Assembly (NCBI RefSeq): GCF_036248255.1
Contig: NZ_CP109178.1
Location: 6,076,001 to 6,140,000 of the forward strand
Direction: 5' to 3'
Source of the DNA: Streptomyces sp. NBC_01717
Lineage (GTDB): Bacteria; Actinomycetota; Actinomycetes; Streptomycetales; Streptomycetaceae
Length of the DNA stretch: 64,000 nucleotides
The translations under genes and the position numbers were made by a program. Numbering within the stretch: the stretch's first letter is position 1; every line of letters begins with the position of its first letter. The notes beneath the pieces were generated by a model. It did no database searches and was not told where the DNA came from. It saw only the letters and a list, made by a program, of their open reading frames with translations. Positions 25,462 through 34,160 of this stretch are shown piece after piece.

Positions 25462-26856
25462 TCACCGGTACTCCGACAGTCTGCGGTTGACCCCGACGAT
25501 CGCGGCGACCGCGGCCAGTACGGCGAGAGCCGCCGCCCCGATCGGCAGCCCGCCCAGCGCCCCGCGCCCGTCCTCGGCGGCCCGGGTGAACTCGCCCTGC
25601 TCATGGGCGAGTGCCTTCTCCAGCGCCTCGTCCACCCGGTTGAAGGACTCCCCCGTGGAGTTCCTGGGCCCGATGATCTGCTTCAGGGCGCCCTCGTAGT
25701 CGCCGTTGTCGTCGGTCGTGCGGGCGGTCCGGTGGCGGCCCTGCCACTCGGAGACACCGCTGATGGCATCCGCCACCGGCCCGCTCCCCTGGGAGTCGTC
25801 GGCGAGCTTCCTGGCCGTCCCCAGCTCTTCGCGGAGGGCCTTCATGCCCGTGGTGTAGTCGGTCTGGTACTTGTCGTTCTTGCCGTCCGCCGTCAGCACG
25901 GCGCCGCGGGCGACGAGGGTGAGGTTCTCATTGGCGCGCGCCTTCAGTGAGTTGATCCGCGCGTGATTGAGCACATCGAGGGACTGCTGCCCGTGCACAT
26001 TGGCGTCCTGCAGTTCGGACCGCGCGACCGTGTGCCCCACGCCCAGCCACAGCAGCAGCACCGTCGACGCGGCGGTTGCGGCGAGCAGCCCGTGGTTGAA
26101 GACCCGGTTCGTCCTGCGGTAGTTGCGCCGCTGCGCCCAGAACAGCGCACCCAGCGCCACGACACCGAGGCCCAGCGAGAGGAACGGCCACGCTCTCGCG
26201 GAGTCGTTGTCCTGGTCGAGCCGGCCGGTCTCGGCCGTGTACAGCCGCTCGGCGGCCGGCAGCAGCTCGGTGGACATCTTCTGGTTCGCGTACCGGAGAT
26301 AGGCGCCGCCCAGAGGCAGCCCCTGCCGGTTGTTGGCGCGGGCACGCTCGATCAGGCCGGTGTACCGGGGGAGTTCTTCGTTGAGCTTGGTGATCTCCTG
26401 GCCCGACGGCGACGACGCGTCCGTGGTGGACGCCGCCTTCACGAGCAGCCTGGAAGCGTCCTTGATGTCCTTCTCGTACCGCTCGTGGACATCGCGCGGC
26501 TCCTGCGCCCCCGCGAGGAATCCGCTTGCCGCCGCAGTGTCCGCATCGGCCAGCGAACGGTAGATGTTCGCCGCCTCGGCGCTCAGTGGCTGGCTGCGGC
26601 TCACCACGTCGTCGGTGGCGGCCGCCCGGCCGGAGATCTCGAACGCCGTCACGGCCCCGAACGCGATGACGAGTACGGCCAGCGCGGCCCCGATGATCTG
26701 GAGCCTGCCCGGTTCGGTCGTCGCCGCGGCCCTCAGCCGCGCCGTCGACCCGGACCAGGCGCTGCGACGCGGCGCGGGTACCGACGCAGGTACGGGCGCG
26801 GGCGGTTGGGCCGACGCGTGCTCCGGCGCCGTGCGCACATTCGGCGGGTATGTCAC
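25462..26856 (-). CDS. glnX: GlnX-like four-helix membrane sensor protein
   Basis: 464 aa; the GTG (complement of 26854-26856) follows GGGGGAGGTCAC. The longer frame upstream lacks a ribosome site. Predicted helices are at about 53-72, 224-241, 255-275 and 435-456. Between helices 1 and 2, and again between 3 and 4, lie extracytoplasmic four-helix-bundle-like domains of about 150 residues each. The cytoplasmic N-terminus (about 50 residues) is Pro/Ala-rich. In mycobacteria the equivalent protein passes the GlnH signal to PknG. First gene of the array; a 325-bp non-coding gap follows upstream. Confidence 0.8.
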   Translation of the reverse strand: MTYPPNVRTAPEHASAQPPAPVPASVPAPRRSAWSGSTARLRAAATTEPGRLQIIGAALAVLVIAFGAVTAFEISGRAAATDDVVSRSQPLSAEAANIYRSLADADTAAASGFLAGAQEPRDVHERYEKDIKDASRLLVKAASTTDASSPSGQEITKLNEELPRYTGLIERARANNRQGLPLGGAYLRYANQKMSTELLPAAERLYTAETGRLDQDNDSARAWPFLSLGLGVVALGALFWAQRRNYRRTNRVFNHGLLAATAASTVLLLWLGVGHTVARSELQDANVHGQQSLDVLNHARINSLKARANENLTLVARGAVLTADGKNDKYQTDYTTGMKALREELGTARKLADDSQGSGPVADAISGVSEWQGRHRTARTTDDNGDYEGALKQIIGPRNSTGESFNRVDEALEKALAHEQGEFTRAAEDGRGALGGLPIGAAALAVLAAVAAIVGVNRRLSEYR

Positions 26857-27181
26857 GTGACCTCCCCCTCGGTCGCTGACGGTGGCCCGCCCCCCGGCCG
26901 ATCGGAGGACTGGTGCCCGGCCAGAAGTATGGCCGCAGGGACTGACATCCACACCAGGAACACCTGGATCCTGCACCGGGCCACGGATGCACACGCATTC
27001 GATCAAGGACGGCGCCGTCGATCAAGACGATCGGCGGAGCAGTCCCCGAAGCGGACCGATCTCCCCATCCATGAACACGTTCGGGACAACTGATCGGTTC
27101 CCGTACGCAAGGGGCGTCCTGCAGCACAATGGCCACAGGACGCCCGTCCGCGTTCGAGATGTTCCCGATGTTCCCGGTGCG
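26857..27181. other. 325-bp non-coding gap between the glnX-like gene and csnK
   Basis: This gap should contain the promoter of the PknG array, reading left, but I find no convincing -10/-35 pair. Its right end holds the csn terminator hairpin (27112-27145). No small ORF with a ribosome site is seen. Confidence 0.6.
27112..27145 (-). terminator. hairpin terminator of the csn operon
   Basis: GGGCGTCCTG / CAGGACGCCC, 10-base perfect arms with a 14-base loop, 37 bp downstream of the csnK stop. Confidence 0.7.
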
Positions 27182-28159
27182 TCAGCCGTACTGCGCACGG
27201 AGCCGGTTGTGCACCTCCGGCGCCGCCCCCGTCCGGTCCAGGCCCAGCAGTCCGGCGCCCAGCACCGGCGGCTCCGCCACCACCCGGATCACCGCCTTCG
27301 GGGCGCGTACCGCGAGGAGTTCGGCGATCGCGTCGTCCAACTGCGGGTGACGGGCCGCCAGCACGCTGCCGCCCAGCACCACCGGTGCCTCCTCGTCCAG
27401 CAGCCCGAGGCGGGTCAGCGCGACCGCCGCCATCGCGACGACCTCCTCCGCGAGCCGGTGCACCAGAGCACGCGCCACCGGGTCCCCGGCGGCACCGGTC
27501 GCGAACAGCACCGGCGTCAGCTCGTGCCGGCGCTCGAGCTCGATGTGTCCCAGGTGCACCGCCTCGATCAGCGCGTACATCGAGTCGAGCCCGAAGTGGG
27601 CGGGGAGTGTGCGGGCCAGCTCCGTCGGCTCCCCGCGCCCGTCCTCGGACCGCGAGGCGAACCACATGGCCTCCTCGGCGAGACCCGAACCGCCGCCCCA
27701 GTCGCCGGAGATCCGGCCGATCGCGGGGAAGCGGGCGGTCCGCCCGTCCGGCACCATGCCGACACAGTTGATCCCCGCGCCGCAGACGACGGCCACGCCC
27801 CGGGGCTCGTCGACACCCGCGCGCAGGATCGCGAAGGTGTCATTGCGGACCTCGACCGTGCCGCCCCAGCCACGGTCCCGCAGCGCCTCGGCCAACTCCC
27901 GTTCCTCGACCGGGAGATCGGCATTGGCGAGACAGGCCGACACATGGCCGACGGAGTCGACGGGGCCGGCGCTCTCACGCGCTTTCGCCAGCGCGTCGTC
28001 GAGCGTCGCGCCGAGGACGTCCACTGCCGCCGCGACGGAGACGGCCTGCGGCTGGAAACCGCCCCCGCGCGCCGTGCTCAGCACCGTTCCATCCGGTCCG
28101 ATCAGTGCCACATCGGTCTTGCTGTTCCCCGCGTCGATGGCGAGGACGGCGGCGTTCAC
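27182..28159 (-). CDS. csnK: BadF/BadG-type sugar kinase (N-acetylglucosamine/glucosamine kinase-like), CsnK
   Basis: 325 aa. The GTG start overlaps the csnH stop as GTGA. The phosphate-1 loop is AIDAGNSKTDVAL (8-20). CGAGINCVG and the GDWGGGSGLAEEAMW stretch typical of the eukaryotic-like GlcNAc kinase branch follow. It would phosphorylate amino sugar released in the cytosol using ATP. It is the last gene of the six-gene cluster, in the csnR-E-F-G-H-K order known in Streptomyces coelicolor/lividans. Whether the substrate is glucosamine or GlcNAc cannot be read from sequence. Confidence 0.82.
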   Translation of the reverse strand: MNAAVLAIDAGNSKTDVALIGPDGTVLSTARGGGFQPQAVSVAAAVDVLGATLDDALAKARESAGPVDSVGHVSACLANADLPVEERELAEALRDRGWGGTVEVRNDTFAILRAGVDEPRGVAVVCGAGINCVGMVPDGRTARFPAIGRISGDWGGGSGLAEEAMWFASRSEDGRGEPTELARTLPAHFGLDSMYALIEAVHLGHIELERRHELTPVLFATGAAGDPVARALVHRLAEEVVAMAAVALTRLGLLDEEAPVVLGGSVLAARHPQLDDAIAELLAVRAPKAVIRVVAEPPVLGAGLLGLDRTGAAPEVHNRLRAQYG

Positions 28160-29421
28160 GCCCACGCGAGGTGCTCCCGGTTGTGTGCGATCAGCTTGTC
28201 GGTGAGTGCCTCGGCGTACTCGAACTGGCCGATCAGGGGGTGGGCGAGGAGTGCCTTGAAGACCCGGTCCCGGCCGCCGCGCAGGGCGGCTTCCAGGGCG
28301 AGGTCCTCGTACGCCGTCACGTGGGAGATCAGGCCGGCGTACAGCGGGTCCAGCTCGGGTACGGCGAGTGGTGTGGCGCCGGTGCCGTCGACGCGGGCCT
28401 GTACCTCGATCACGGCGTCGTCGGGCAGGAACGGCAGCGTCCCCTTGTTGTAGGTGTTGACCACCTGCACCGCGGAGCCGCCGGAGCCCAGCAGTGAGGA
28501 CGCCAGGTCCACGGCCGCCTCGGAGTAGAACGCGCCGCCGCGTCTGGCGAGCAGCGCGGGCTTCTCGTCCAGTGCCGGGTCGCCGTACAGGGCGAGGAGT
28601 TCCTTCTCCATCGCGGCTACCTCGGCCGCGCGGGACGGCTTGGTGCCGAGCTCGCGTACGACCTCGTCGTGTGCGTAGAAGTACCGCAGGTAGTAGGAGG
28701 GGACGACGCCGAGCCGGTCGACGATCGCGCGGGGCATGTGCAGATCGTCGGCGATCGTGTCGCCGTGCTCGGCGAGCAGCTTCGGCAGCAGGTTCTCGCC
28801 GTCCGGGCCGCCGAGCCGGACCCCGAGTTCCCACGTCAGGTGGTTGAGCCCGACGTGGTCGAGGTGCACTTCGCCGGGGGTGACGTCGAGCAGTGCGGCG
28901 AACTTGCGCTGGAAGCCGATCGCCACGTTGCACAGGCCGACGGCCTTGTGGCCGGCTTGGAGCAGGGCCCGGGTCACGATGCCGACCGGGTTGGTGAAGT
29001 CGATGATCCAGGCGTCGGGGTTGGTGCGGCGGACGCGTTCGGCGATGTCGAGGACGACGGGGACGGTGCGCAGGGCTTTGGCGAGGCCGCCGGCTCCGGT
29101 GGTCTCCTGGCCGATGCAGCCGCACTCCAGGGGCCAGGTCTCGTCCTGGTTGCGGGCGGCCTGGCCGCCGACGCGCAGCTGGAGCAGGACCGCGTCGGCG
29201 TCGGCGACGCCCGCGTCGATGTCCGAGGTGGTGACGATGCGGCCCGGGTGGCCCTGCTTGGCGAAGATCCGGCGGGCGAGGCCGCCGACGAGTTCGAGGC
29301 GGTCGGCCGCCGGGTCGACGAGCACCAGCTCCTCGACGGGGAGTGTGTCCCGCAGCCGGGCGAAGCCGTCGATCAGTTCAGGTGTGTAGGTGGACCCGCC
29401 ACCAACTACTGCGAGCTTCAT
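28156..29421 (-). CDS. csnH: glycoside hydrolase family 4 protein (6-phospho-beta-glucosidase-like), CsnH
   Basis: 421 aa, starting one base after the csnG stop. The N-terminal Rossmann motif VVGGGSTYTPEL (5-16) binds NAD. DFTNPVG (Asn144), CNVAIG (Cys164) and GLNHLTW (His194) are the Mn-binding and catalytic landmarks of GH4, an oxidative NAD/Mn-dependent glycosidase family working in the cytosol. In this cluster it likely splits imported glucosamine oligosaccharides. The family name 6-phospho-beta-glucosidase is inherited from relatives and may not describe its substrate, since the importer is ABC rather than PTS. Confidence 0.87.
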   Translation of the reverse strand: MKLAVVGGGSTYTPELIDGFARLRDTLPVEELVLVDPAADRLELVGGLARRIFAKQGHPGRIVTTSDIDAGVADADAVLLQLRVGGQAARNQDETWPLECGCIGQETTGAGGLAKALRTVPVVLDIAERVRRTNPDAWIIDFTNPVGIVTRALLQAGHKAVGLCNVAIGFQRKFAALLDVTPGEVHLDHVGLNHLTWELGVRLGGPDGENLLPKLLAEHGDTIADDLHMPRAIVDRLGVVPSYYLRYFYAHDEVVRELGTKPSRAAEVAAMEKELLALYGDPALDEKPALLARRGGAFYSEAAVDLASSLLGSGGSAVQVVNTYNKGTLPFLPDDAVIEVQARVDGTGATPLAVPELDPLYAGLISHVTAYEDLALEAALRGGRDRVFKALLAHPLIGQFEYAEALTDKLIAHNREHLAWA

Positions 29422-29422
29422 G

Positions 29423-30334
29423 TCAGCCCTTCACTCCGGTCAGTGTGACGCCCTCGACGAAAGCCTTCTGAGCGAAGAAGAAGACGAGGATCACGGGGGC
29501 CATGACCAGTGCGGTCGCGGCCATGGTCAGGTTCCAGTCGGTGTGGTGTGCGCCCTTGAAGGACTCCAGTCCGTAACTGAGCGTCCAGGCGGCCGGGTTC
29601 TCGGAGGCGTAGATCTGCGGCCCGAAGTAGTCGTTCCAGGCGTAGAAGAACTGGAACAGCGCGACGGCGGCGATGCCCGGCCTGGCCATCGGCACCACGA
29701 CCTTCAGCAGGGTGCGCAGTTCGCCGCAGCCGTCGACCTTCGCCGCGTCGAGGTACTCGTTCGGGATGGTCAGCAGGAACTGCCTCAGCAGGAAGATGGA
29801 GAACGCGTCACCGAAGGCCATCGGGATGATCAGCGGCCAGAGCGTCCCGGACATGTCCAACTGCTTCGCCCAGAACAGGTACATCGGGATGACGACGACC
29901 TGCGGCGGCAGCATCATCATCGAGATGACGAGCATCAGCGACAGCTGCCGGCCGCGGAAGCGGAATTTGGCGAGCGCGTAGGCCACGGGCAGCGACGACA
30001 CGACCGTGAGGACGGTGCCGAGCCCCGCGTACAGCAGGGTGTTCTTCCACCAGGTCAGGAAGCCCGGGGTGTCGAACACCCTCCGGTAGTTGCTCCACTC
30101 GAAGGGGTGCGGCCACAGATCGCGGGTCAGCGCCTGCTGGTCGCTCATCAGCGAGGTGAGGAACAGGAAGACGAACGGCAGCACGAAGAAGAGCGCGGCC
30201 GCGACGCCGAGCGTGTGCACGGCGATCCAGTTCAGCAGCGCCTTGCGGCGTGCGACGCGCTCGGCCGGGGTGACCGGCCCGGCGGACGGGTCGGCGGCCT
30301 TGAAGGTGTCGAGAGCCTGCGCCACGTCACTCAC
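29423..30334 (-). CDS. csnG: carbohydrate ABC transporter permease (MalG type), CsnG
   Basis: 303 aa, GTG start overlapping the csnF stop by 8 bp. Six membrane helices are expected, the first at about 39-60 (HTLGVAAALFFVLPFVFLFL). The cytoplasmic coupling loop is present as EYLDAAKVDGCGELRTLLKV, the EAA motif that contacts the ATPase. No ATPase gene is in the cluster; in streptomycetes the shared MsiK ATPase normally serves such CUT1 importers (known for the family, not visible here). Confidence 0.9.
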   Translation of the reverse strand: MSDVAQALDTFKAADPSAGPVTPAERVARRKALLNWIAVHTLGVAAALFFVLPFVFLFLTSLMSDQQALTRDLWPHPFEWSNYRRVFDTPGFLTWWKNTLLYAGLGTVLTVVSSLPVAYALAKFRFRGRQLSLMLVISMMMLPPQVVVIPMYLFWAKQLDMSGTLWPLIIPMAFGDAFSIFLLRQFLLTIPNEYLDAAKVDGCGELRTLLKVVVPMARPGIAAVALFQFFYAWNDYFGPQIYASENPAAWTLSYGLESFKGAHHTDWNLTMAATALVMAPVILVFFFAQKAFVEGVTLTGVKG

Positions 30335-31295
30335 CTGCCTGGATCAGCCCGCTGCGGCGCCGCATCAGCAGTGCGGTGAACGCCATGGCGAGTACGAACA
30401 GAACGAGCGCGACCACACAGGCGGACCCGTAGTCGAAACGCTGGAAGCCGAGGTTGTAGACGAGCTGCGGAAGCGTCAGTGTCGACTTGTCGGGATAGCC
30501 CGGTTCGAACTGCTGCCCTGATCCGCCCATCACACCCGAGGCGACCTTCCCCGCCACGAGTGGCTGGGTGTAGTACTGCATCGTCTGGATGATCCCGGTG
30601 ACCACGGCGAACATCACGATCGGCGAGATGTTCGGCAGCGTGACGAAGCGGAACCGCTGGAACGAGGTCGCCCCGTCCAGCTCCGCCGCCTCGTACTGCT
30701 CCTTCGGTACGTCGAGCAGCGCGGCCATGAAGATCACCATCAGGTCGCCCACCCCCCACACCGCGAGCGCGGTCAGGGCCGGCTTGGACCAGGCGGCGTC
30801 GGTGAACCAGCCCGGCGTGGGCAGCCCCAGATCGCCGAGGATCGAATTGACCGGCCCCGTACCCGGGTTGAGCAGGAAGACGAAGCCCAGGGTCGCCGCG
30901 ACCGGCGGAGCCAGATACGGCAGGTAGAACAGGGTGCGGAAGACACCGGTACCCGTCTTGATCCTGGTGATCAGCAGGCCGACGCCGAGACCGAAGACGA
31001 CCCGGCAGCTGACCATCACCACGACCAGCCAGAGGGTGTTGCGCAGGGCGGGCCAGAACAGCGGGTAGTCGTTGAAGACGTACGACCAGTTCTTCAGCCC
31101 GTTGAACTCCGGTGCTGCGAAACCGTCGTAGTGGGTGAAGGAGAAATAGAGCGTGGAGATCAGCGGGTAGGCGAAGAAGACGCAGAACCCGATCAGCCAC
31201 GGCGACATGAAGGCCGCCGTCCGCAGTGCCGCTTTTCTGCGCTTCGCGACAAGGGTCGCCGTGCGGCGCTTCGAACGGAGTGTGTACGTGGTCAT
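30327..31295 (-). CDS. csnF: carbohydrate ABC transporter permease (MalF type), CsnF
   Basis: 322 aa with a basic N-terminus (YTLRSKRRTATLVAKRRK) and six predicted helices starting at about 30-50. The EAA coupling loop reads EQYEAAELDGATSFQRFRFV. It forms a heterodimer channel with CsnG and starts 7 bp after the csnE stop, so binding protein and permeases are co-transcribed. Confidence 0.9.
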   Translation of the reverse strand: MTTYTLRSKRRTATLVAKRRKAALRTAAFMSPWLIGFCVFFAYPLISTLYFSFTHYDGFAAPEFNGLKNWSYVFNDYPLFWPALRNTLWLVVVMVSCRVVFGLGVGLLITRIKTGTGVFRTLFYLPYLAPPVAATLGFVFLLNPGTGPVNSILGDLGLPTPGWFTDAAWSKPALTALAVWGVGDLMVIFMAALLDVPKEQYEAAELDGATSFQRFRFVTLPNISPIVMFAVVTGIIQTMQYYTQPLVAGKVASGVMGGSGQQFEPGYPDKSTLTLPQLVYNLGFQRFDYGSACVVALVLFVLAMAFTALLMRRRSGLIQAGE

Positions 31296-31302
31296 CGCGG
31301 TG

Positions 31303-32640
31303 CTACTTCGCCTGTGCGATGGCTGCGTCGATCTCCTTGGCGGTCTTCTCCAGACCCGCCTTGATGTCCGTCTGCTTGCCCTTCTCGATGTCGAATCCGA
31401 GGTTCTGCAGGGACACCAGGTACGCGCCGCCGTTCACCGAGGGCGGGGTGGTGGTGCTGTCGGGGTTCGCGGCGATGTCCAGGAAGGTCTTGAACCGCGG
31501 GTCGTACTTCAGCTTCGGCGACTTCAGGGCTGCCATCGTCGACGGCACATTGTGAATGGCGTTGGCGAAGGCGACCACCGCGTCGGTGTCGGTCGTCATG
31601 AACTTCACCAGCTCCCACGCCGCGTTCTGCTGGGTGGAGGTGGACGCGATACCGGCGATGGTGCCGGTCAGGTAGCCCTTGCCGTACGTGTCGGCCTCGT
31701 CGTCGGCGACGGGCATCGGGGCCACCCCGATCTCGAACTTCGGCTTGGTGTCCTCGGCCATGCCGAGCCGCCACTCACCGTCCAGCTGCATGGCCACCTG
31801 GCCGGTGTGGAACGGGTGCTTGGCGCCCCACTCGTCACCGAACGAGGTGCGGTACTTCTCCAGCTTCGCGTAGCCGCCCAGGTCGTCGACCAGCTTCTTC
31901 TGCGTGGTGAGCATGGACGCGAAGGCCGGGTCCTCGGCGATGTTCGACTTGCCGTCTGCGTCGAAGTACGTCGGGTTCCAGCCGCCGAGGTAGTGCTCGG
32001 TCGTCGACTCGTAGCCGTGGTAGTTCGGCATGAAGCCGAGCTGCTCGTACGAGTCGCCCTTGCTCTTCGTCAGCTTCTTGGCGTCCTCGGCCAGTTCCGA
32101 CCAGGTCTTCGGCGGAGCGGTGATCCCGGCGGCCTTGAACGCGTCCTTGTTGTAGTACAGCCCGTACGCGTCACCGAGCAGCGGCAGCGTGCAGCGCACC
32201 CCGTCGTACTGGGTGTACTCGTTCATCGCCTTCGGGAACGTCTTGTCGGGGTCGATCCCGTCCTTCTTGAGGAAGGAGTTCAGATCGACGAAGGCCTTGG
32301 ACGAGCAGAACTTGCCCACATTGTTCGTGGTGAACGAGGAGACCACGTCGGGGGCCTTCGAACCGCCCGCCCGCAGAGCCTGGTTGATCTTGTCGTCGGT
32401 CATGTTGCCGACGACCTTCACATGGATGTTCGGGTGCGCCTTCTCGAAGGCGTCGACGGTGGCCTGAATGGCCTTGACCTCACCCGGGGCACTCCAGCCG
32501 TGCCAGAAGTTGATGGTCGTCTCCTTGGACGGATCATCACTGGCGCCGTTGCTGCTCTGACCGGTACAGGCAGAGGCGAAGAGGGATATCGCGGCGGTCG
32601 CGGCGAGCGCGACGGCCGTCTTCCGGCGGTTTCCGGACAT
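31303..32640 (-). CDS. csnE: extracellular sugar-binding lipoprotein, CsnE
   Basis: 445 aa. The signal peptide ends in a lipobox LFASAC with the acylated Cys at 25, then the Ser/Asp-rich spacer of exported lipoproteins. The mature part is an SBP_bac_1 fold beginning TTINFWHGWSAPGEVKAIQ. It captures the oligosaccharide outside the membrane and passes it to CsnF/CsnG. The 101 bp between csnR and csnE hold no clear terminator, so the operon probably starts at csnR. Confidence 0.9.
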   Translation of the reverse strand: MSGNRRKTAVALAATAAISLFASACTGQSSNGASDDPSKETTINFWHGWSAPGEVKAIQATVDAFEKAHPNIHVKVVGNMTDDKINQALRAGGSKAPDVVSSFTTNNVGKFCSSKAFVDLNSFLKKDGIDPDKTFPKAMNEYTQYDGVRCTLPLLGDAYGLYYNKDAFKAAGITAPPKTWSELAEDAKKLTKSKGDSYEQLGFMPNYHGYESTTEHYLGGWNPTYFDADGKSNIAEDPAFASMLTTQKKLVDDLGGYAKLEKYRTSFGDEWGAKHPFHTGQVAMQLDGEWRLGMAEDTKPKFEIGVAPMPVADDEADTYGKGYLTGTIAGIASTSTQQNAAWELVKFMTTDTDAVVAFANAIHNVPSTMAALKSPKLKYDPRFKTFLDIAANPDSTTTPPSVNGGAYLVSLQNLGFDIEKGKQTDIKAGLEKTAKEIDAAIAQAK

Positions 32641-32741
32641 GGCAGTGTCTCCCGATGGGTTGGGGCGGGGAAGAGGCTGGGACTGCGAACGTGCGGGTCT
32701 GTGAAGGTGCGGGTCCGCGTGCGGACGGCCGCGGCAGGGGA

Positions 32742-33965
32742 TCAGCGTGAGGTGTCGAAGACTTCGTCACGGGTCGTGGCGAGGGCGCTCTCCAGCGCTC
32801 CGCGCAGTACGGGCCGCTGGGTCACGGCGCCGGTGATCAGCCGGGGCCGGGAGGCCGCCAGCTCGGCGAGTTCCGCCTGCACCCGCTCGCGCAACGGTTC
32901 GCCACCGACCGTTATCAACTCGCCGGAGAGCACCACGAGTTCGGGGTCGAGTACGGCGATCATGGAGGCCAGTCCGGTCGCGAGCCCGGTGGCGAACAGA
33001 TCGAGGAGGCGGGGGTACGGGCCGTCCTCGCCGCGCTCCGCGGCCTCGGCGGCCCGGGCGATCAGGCCGGCCGCGACCTCATGGTGGGTGCCGTCCGCGC
33101 GGCTCAGCTCGTCGTCTATGCCGAGCTGCCCGGCCAGCCGGGACAGTACCTGCGCGCCCGCCAGTTCCTGGAAGCCGCCCGAGTTCGCCTTGGTGACCTG
33201 GCGGACCAGCGGGGCGCCGGGCACCGGCAGGAAGCCGACCTCACCGGCGCCGCCGGTGAAGCCGCGGTGCAGCCGTCCGTTGATGACGAGGGCGGCGCCG
33301 AGCCCCTCCTCGTTCCACAGCAGGACGAAGTCGTCGTGTCCACGGGCCGCCCCGAGCCGCTGCTCGGCCACGGCGACGAGGTTCACATCGTTCTCGTACT
33401 CGACCGGCATCGGCAGGAACGCGGCCAGCTCGTCGAGCAGTGTGGGGGAATGCCAGCCGGGCAGGTGGGAGGCGTACCGCAGCCGTCCGGTGCCGGGGTC
33501 GAAGGCGCCCGGTGTGCCGATGACCACCCGGTGCACCTCGGCGCGGGTGAGCCCGGCGTCCTTGACCGCGCCGTCCAGCGCCTCGGTCACCTGCCGCACC
33601 ACGCTGTCGGCGCGCCGGCCGGGGGTGCGCAGCTCGAACTCACCGACCGTCTCACCGGTCACATCGGCGACGGCGGCGACGATCCGCTGGGCGTTCACAT
33701 CGAGTCCGGCGACATGGGCAGCCCGGGCGTTCACCGCGTACAGCTGGGCGTTGGGTCCCGGGCGTCCCGCGACGGTGCCGGTGGCGACGACCAGACCGGC
33801 CGCCTCCAGTCGGGCCAGCAGCTGCGAGGCGGTGGGCTTGGAGAGGCCCGTCAGCTTGCCGATCCTGGTCCGGGAGAGGGGGCCGTGCTCCAGCAGCAGG
33901 TCGAGGGCGGCCCGGTCGTTCATGGCCCGCAGGACGCGGGGGGTACCCGGTGTTGTTCCGGCCAT
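32742..33965 (-). CDS. csnR: ROK-family transcriptional repressor, CsnR
   Basis: 407 aa. The ATG at complement 33963-33965 is chosen because GAGGGCAGG precedes it; longer frames run through the operator. The N-terminal winged helix (LLEHGPLSRTRIGKLTGLSKPTASQLLARLEAAG, residues about 24-57, here given in part) binds DNA. The C-terminal ROK sugar-sensing domain has the GTPGAFDPGTG and GGAGEVGFLPV motifs, but its zinc-binding Cys cluster is missing. A palindrome 18 bp upstream of the start matches ROK operators. The neighbours fit the csn locus, where CsnR represses until chito-oligosaccharide is present. Confidence 0.85.
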   Translation of the reverse strand: MAGTTPGTPRVLRAMNDRAALDLLLEHGPLSRTRIGKLTGLSKPTASQLLARLEAAGLVVATGTVAGRPGPNAQLYAVNARAAHVAGLDVNAQRIVAAVADVTGETVGEFELRTPGRRADSVVRQVTEALDGAVKDAGLTRAEVHRVVIGTPGAFDPGTGRLRYASHLPGWHSPTLLDELAAFLPMPVEYENDVNLVAVAEQRLGAARGHDDFVLLWNEEGLGAALVINGRLHRGFTGGAGEVGFLPVPGAPLVRQVTKANSGGFQELAGAQVLSRLAGQLGIDDELSRADGTHHEVAAGLIARAAEAAERGEDGPYPRLLDLFATGLATGLASMIAVLDPELVVLSGELITVGGEPLRERVQAELAELAASRPRLITGAVTQRPVLRGALESALATTRDEVFDTSR

Positions 33966-33982
33966 GAGCACCTGCCCTCTGT

Positions 33983-33997
33983 TAGGAAACTTTCCTA
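33983..33997. promoter_or_regulatory. ROK operator palindrome upstream of csnR
   Basis: TAGGAAA-C-TTTCCTA is a perfect inverted repeat with a single-base centre, 18 bp before the csnR start. It agrees with the AGGAAA-N-TTTCCT operator known for csnA/csnR in Streptomyces, so CsnR is expected to repress its own operon here. I found no second copy in the window. Confidence 0.75.
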
Positions 33998-34103
33998 TTC
34001 GGTGAGAGGACGGTATGGCGCACGTCACCAGCCCGTCAATGGGCAGGGCTCCGCTGGCAACCAAAGCGTTACCTGGGGGGCCGGTCAAGGCGCTTTCACG
34101 CCG

Positions 34104-34148
34104 AAGGGCGCCCGGCGTGGCTCCTTGCGGGCCGGGCCGGACGCCCTT
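34104..34148 (-). terminator. hairpin terminator after the MscS gene
   Basis: Arms AAGGGCGCCCGG (34104-34115) and CCGGACGCCCTT (34137-34148) pair at 11 of 12 positions around a 21-base loop, just 12 bp after the leftward stop at 34161. Confidence 0.6.
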
Positions 34149-34160
34149 GGATCCGGGGTT

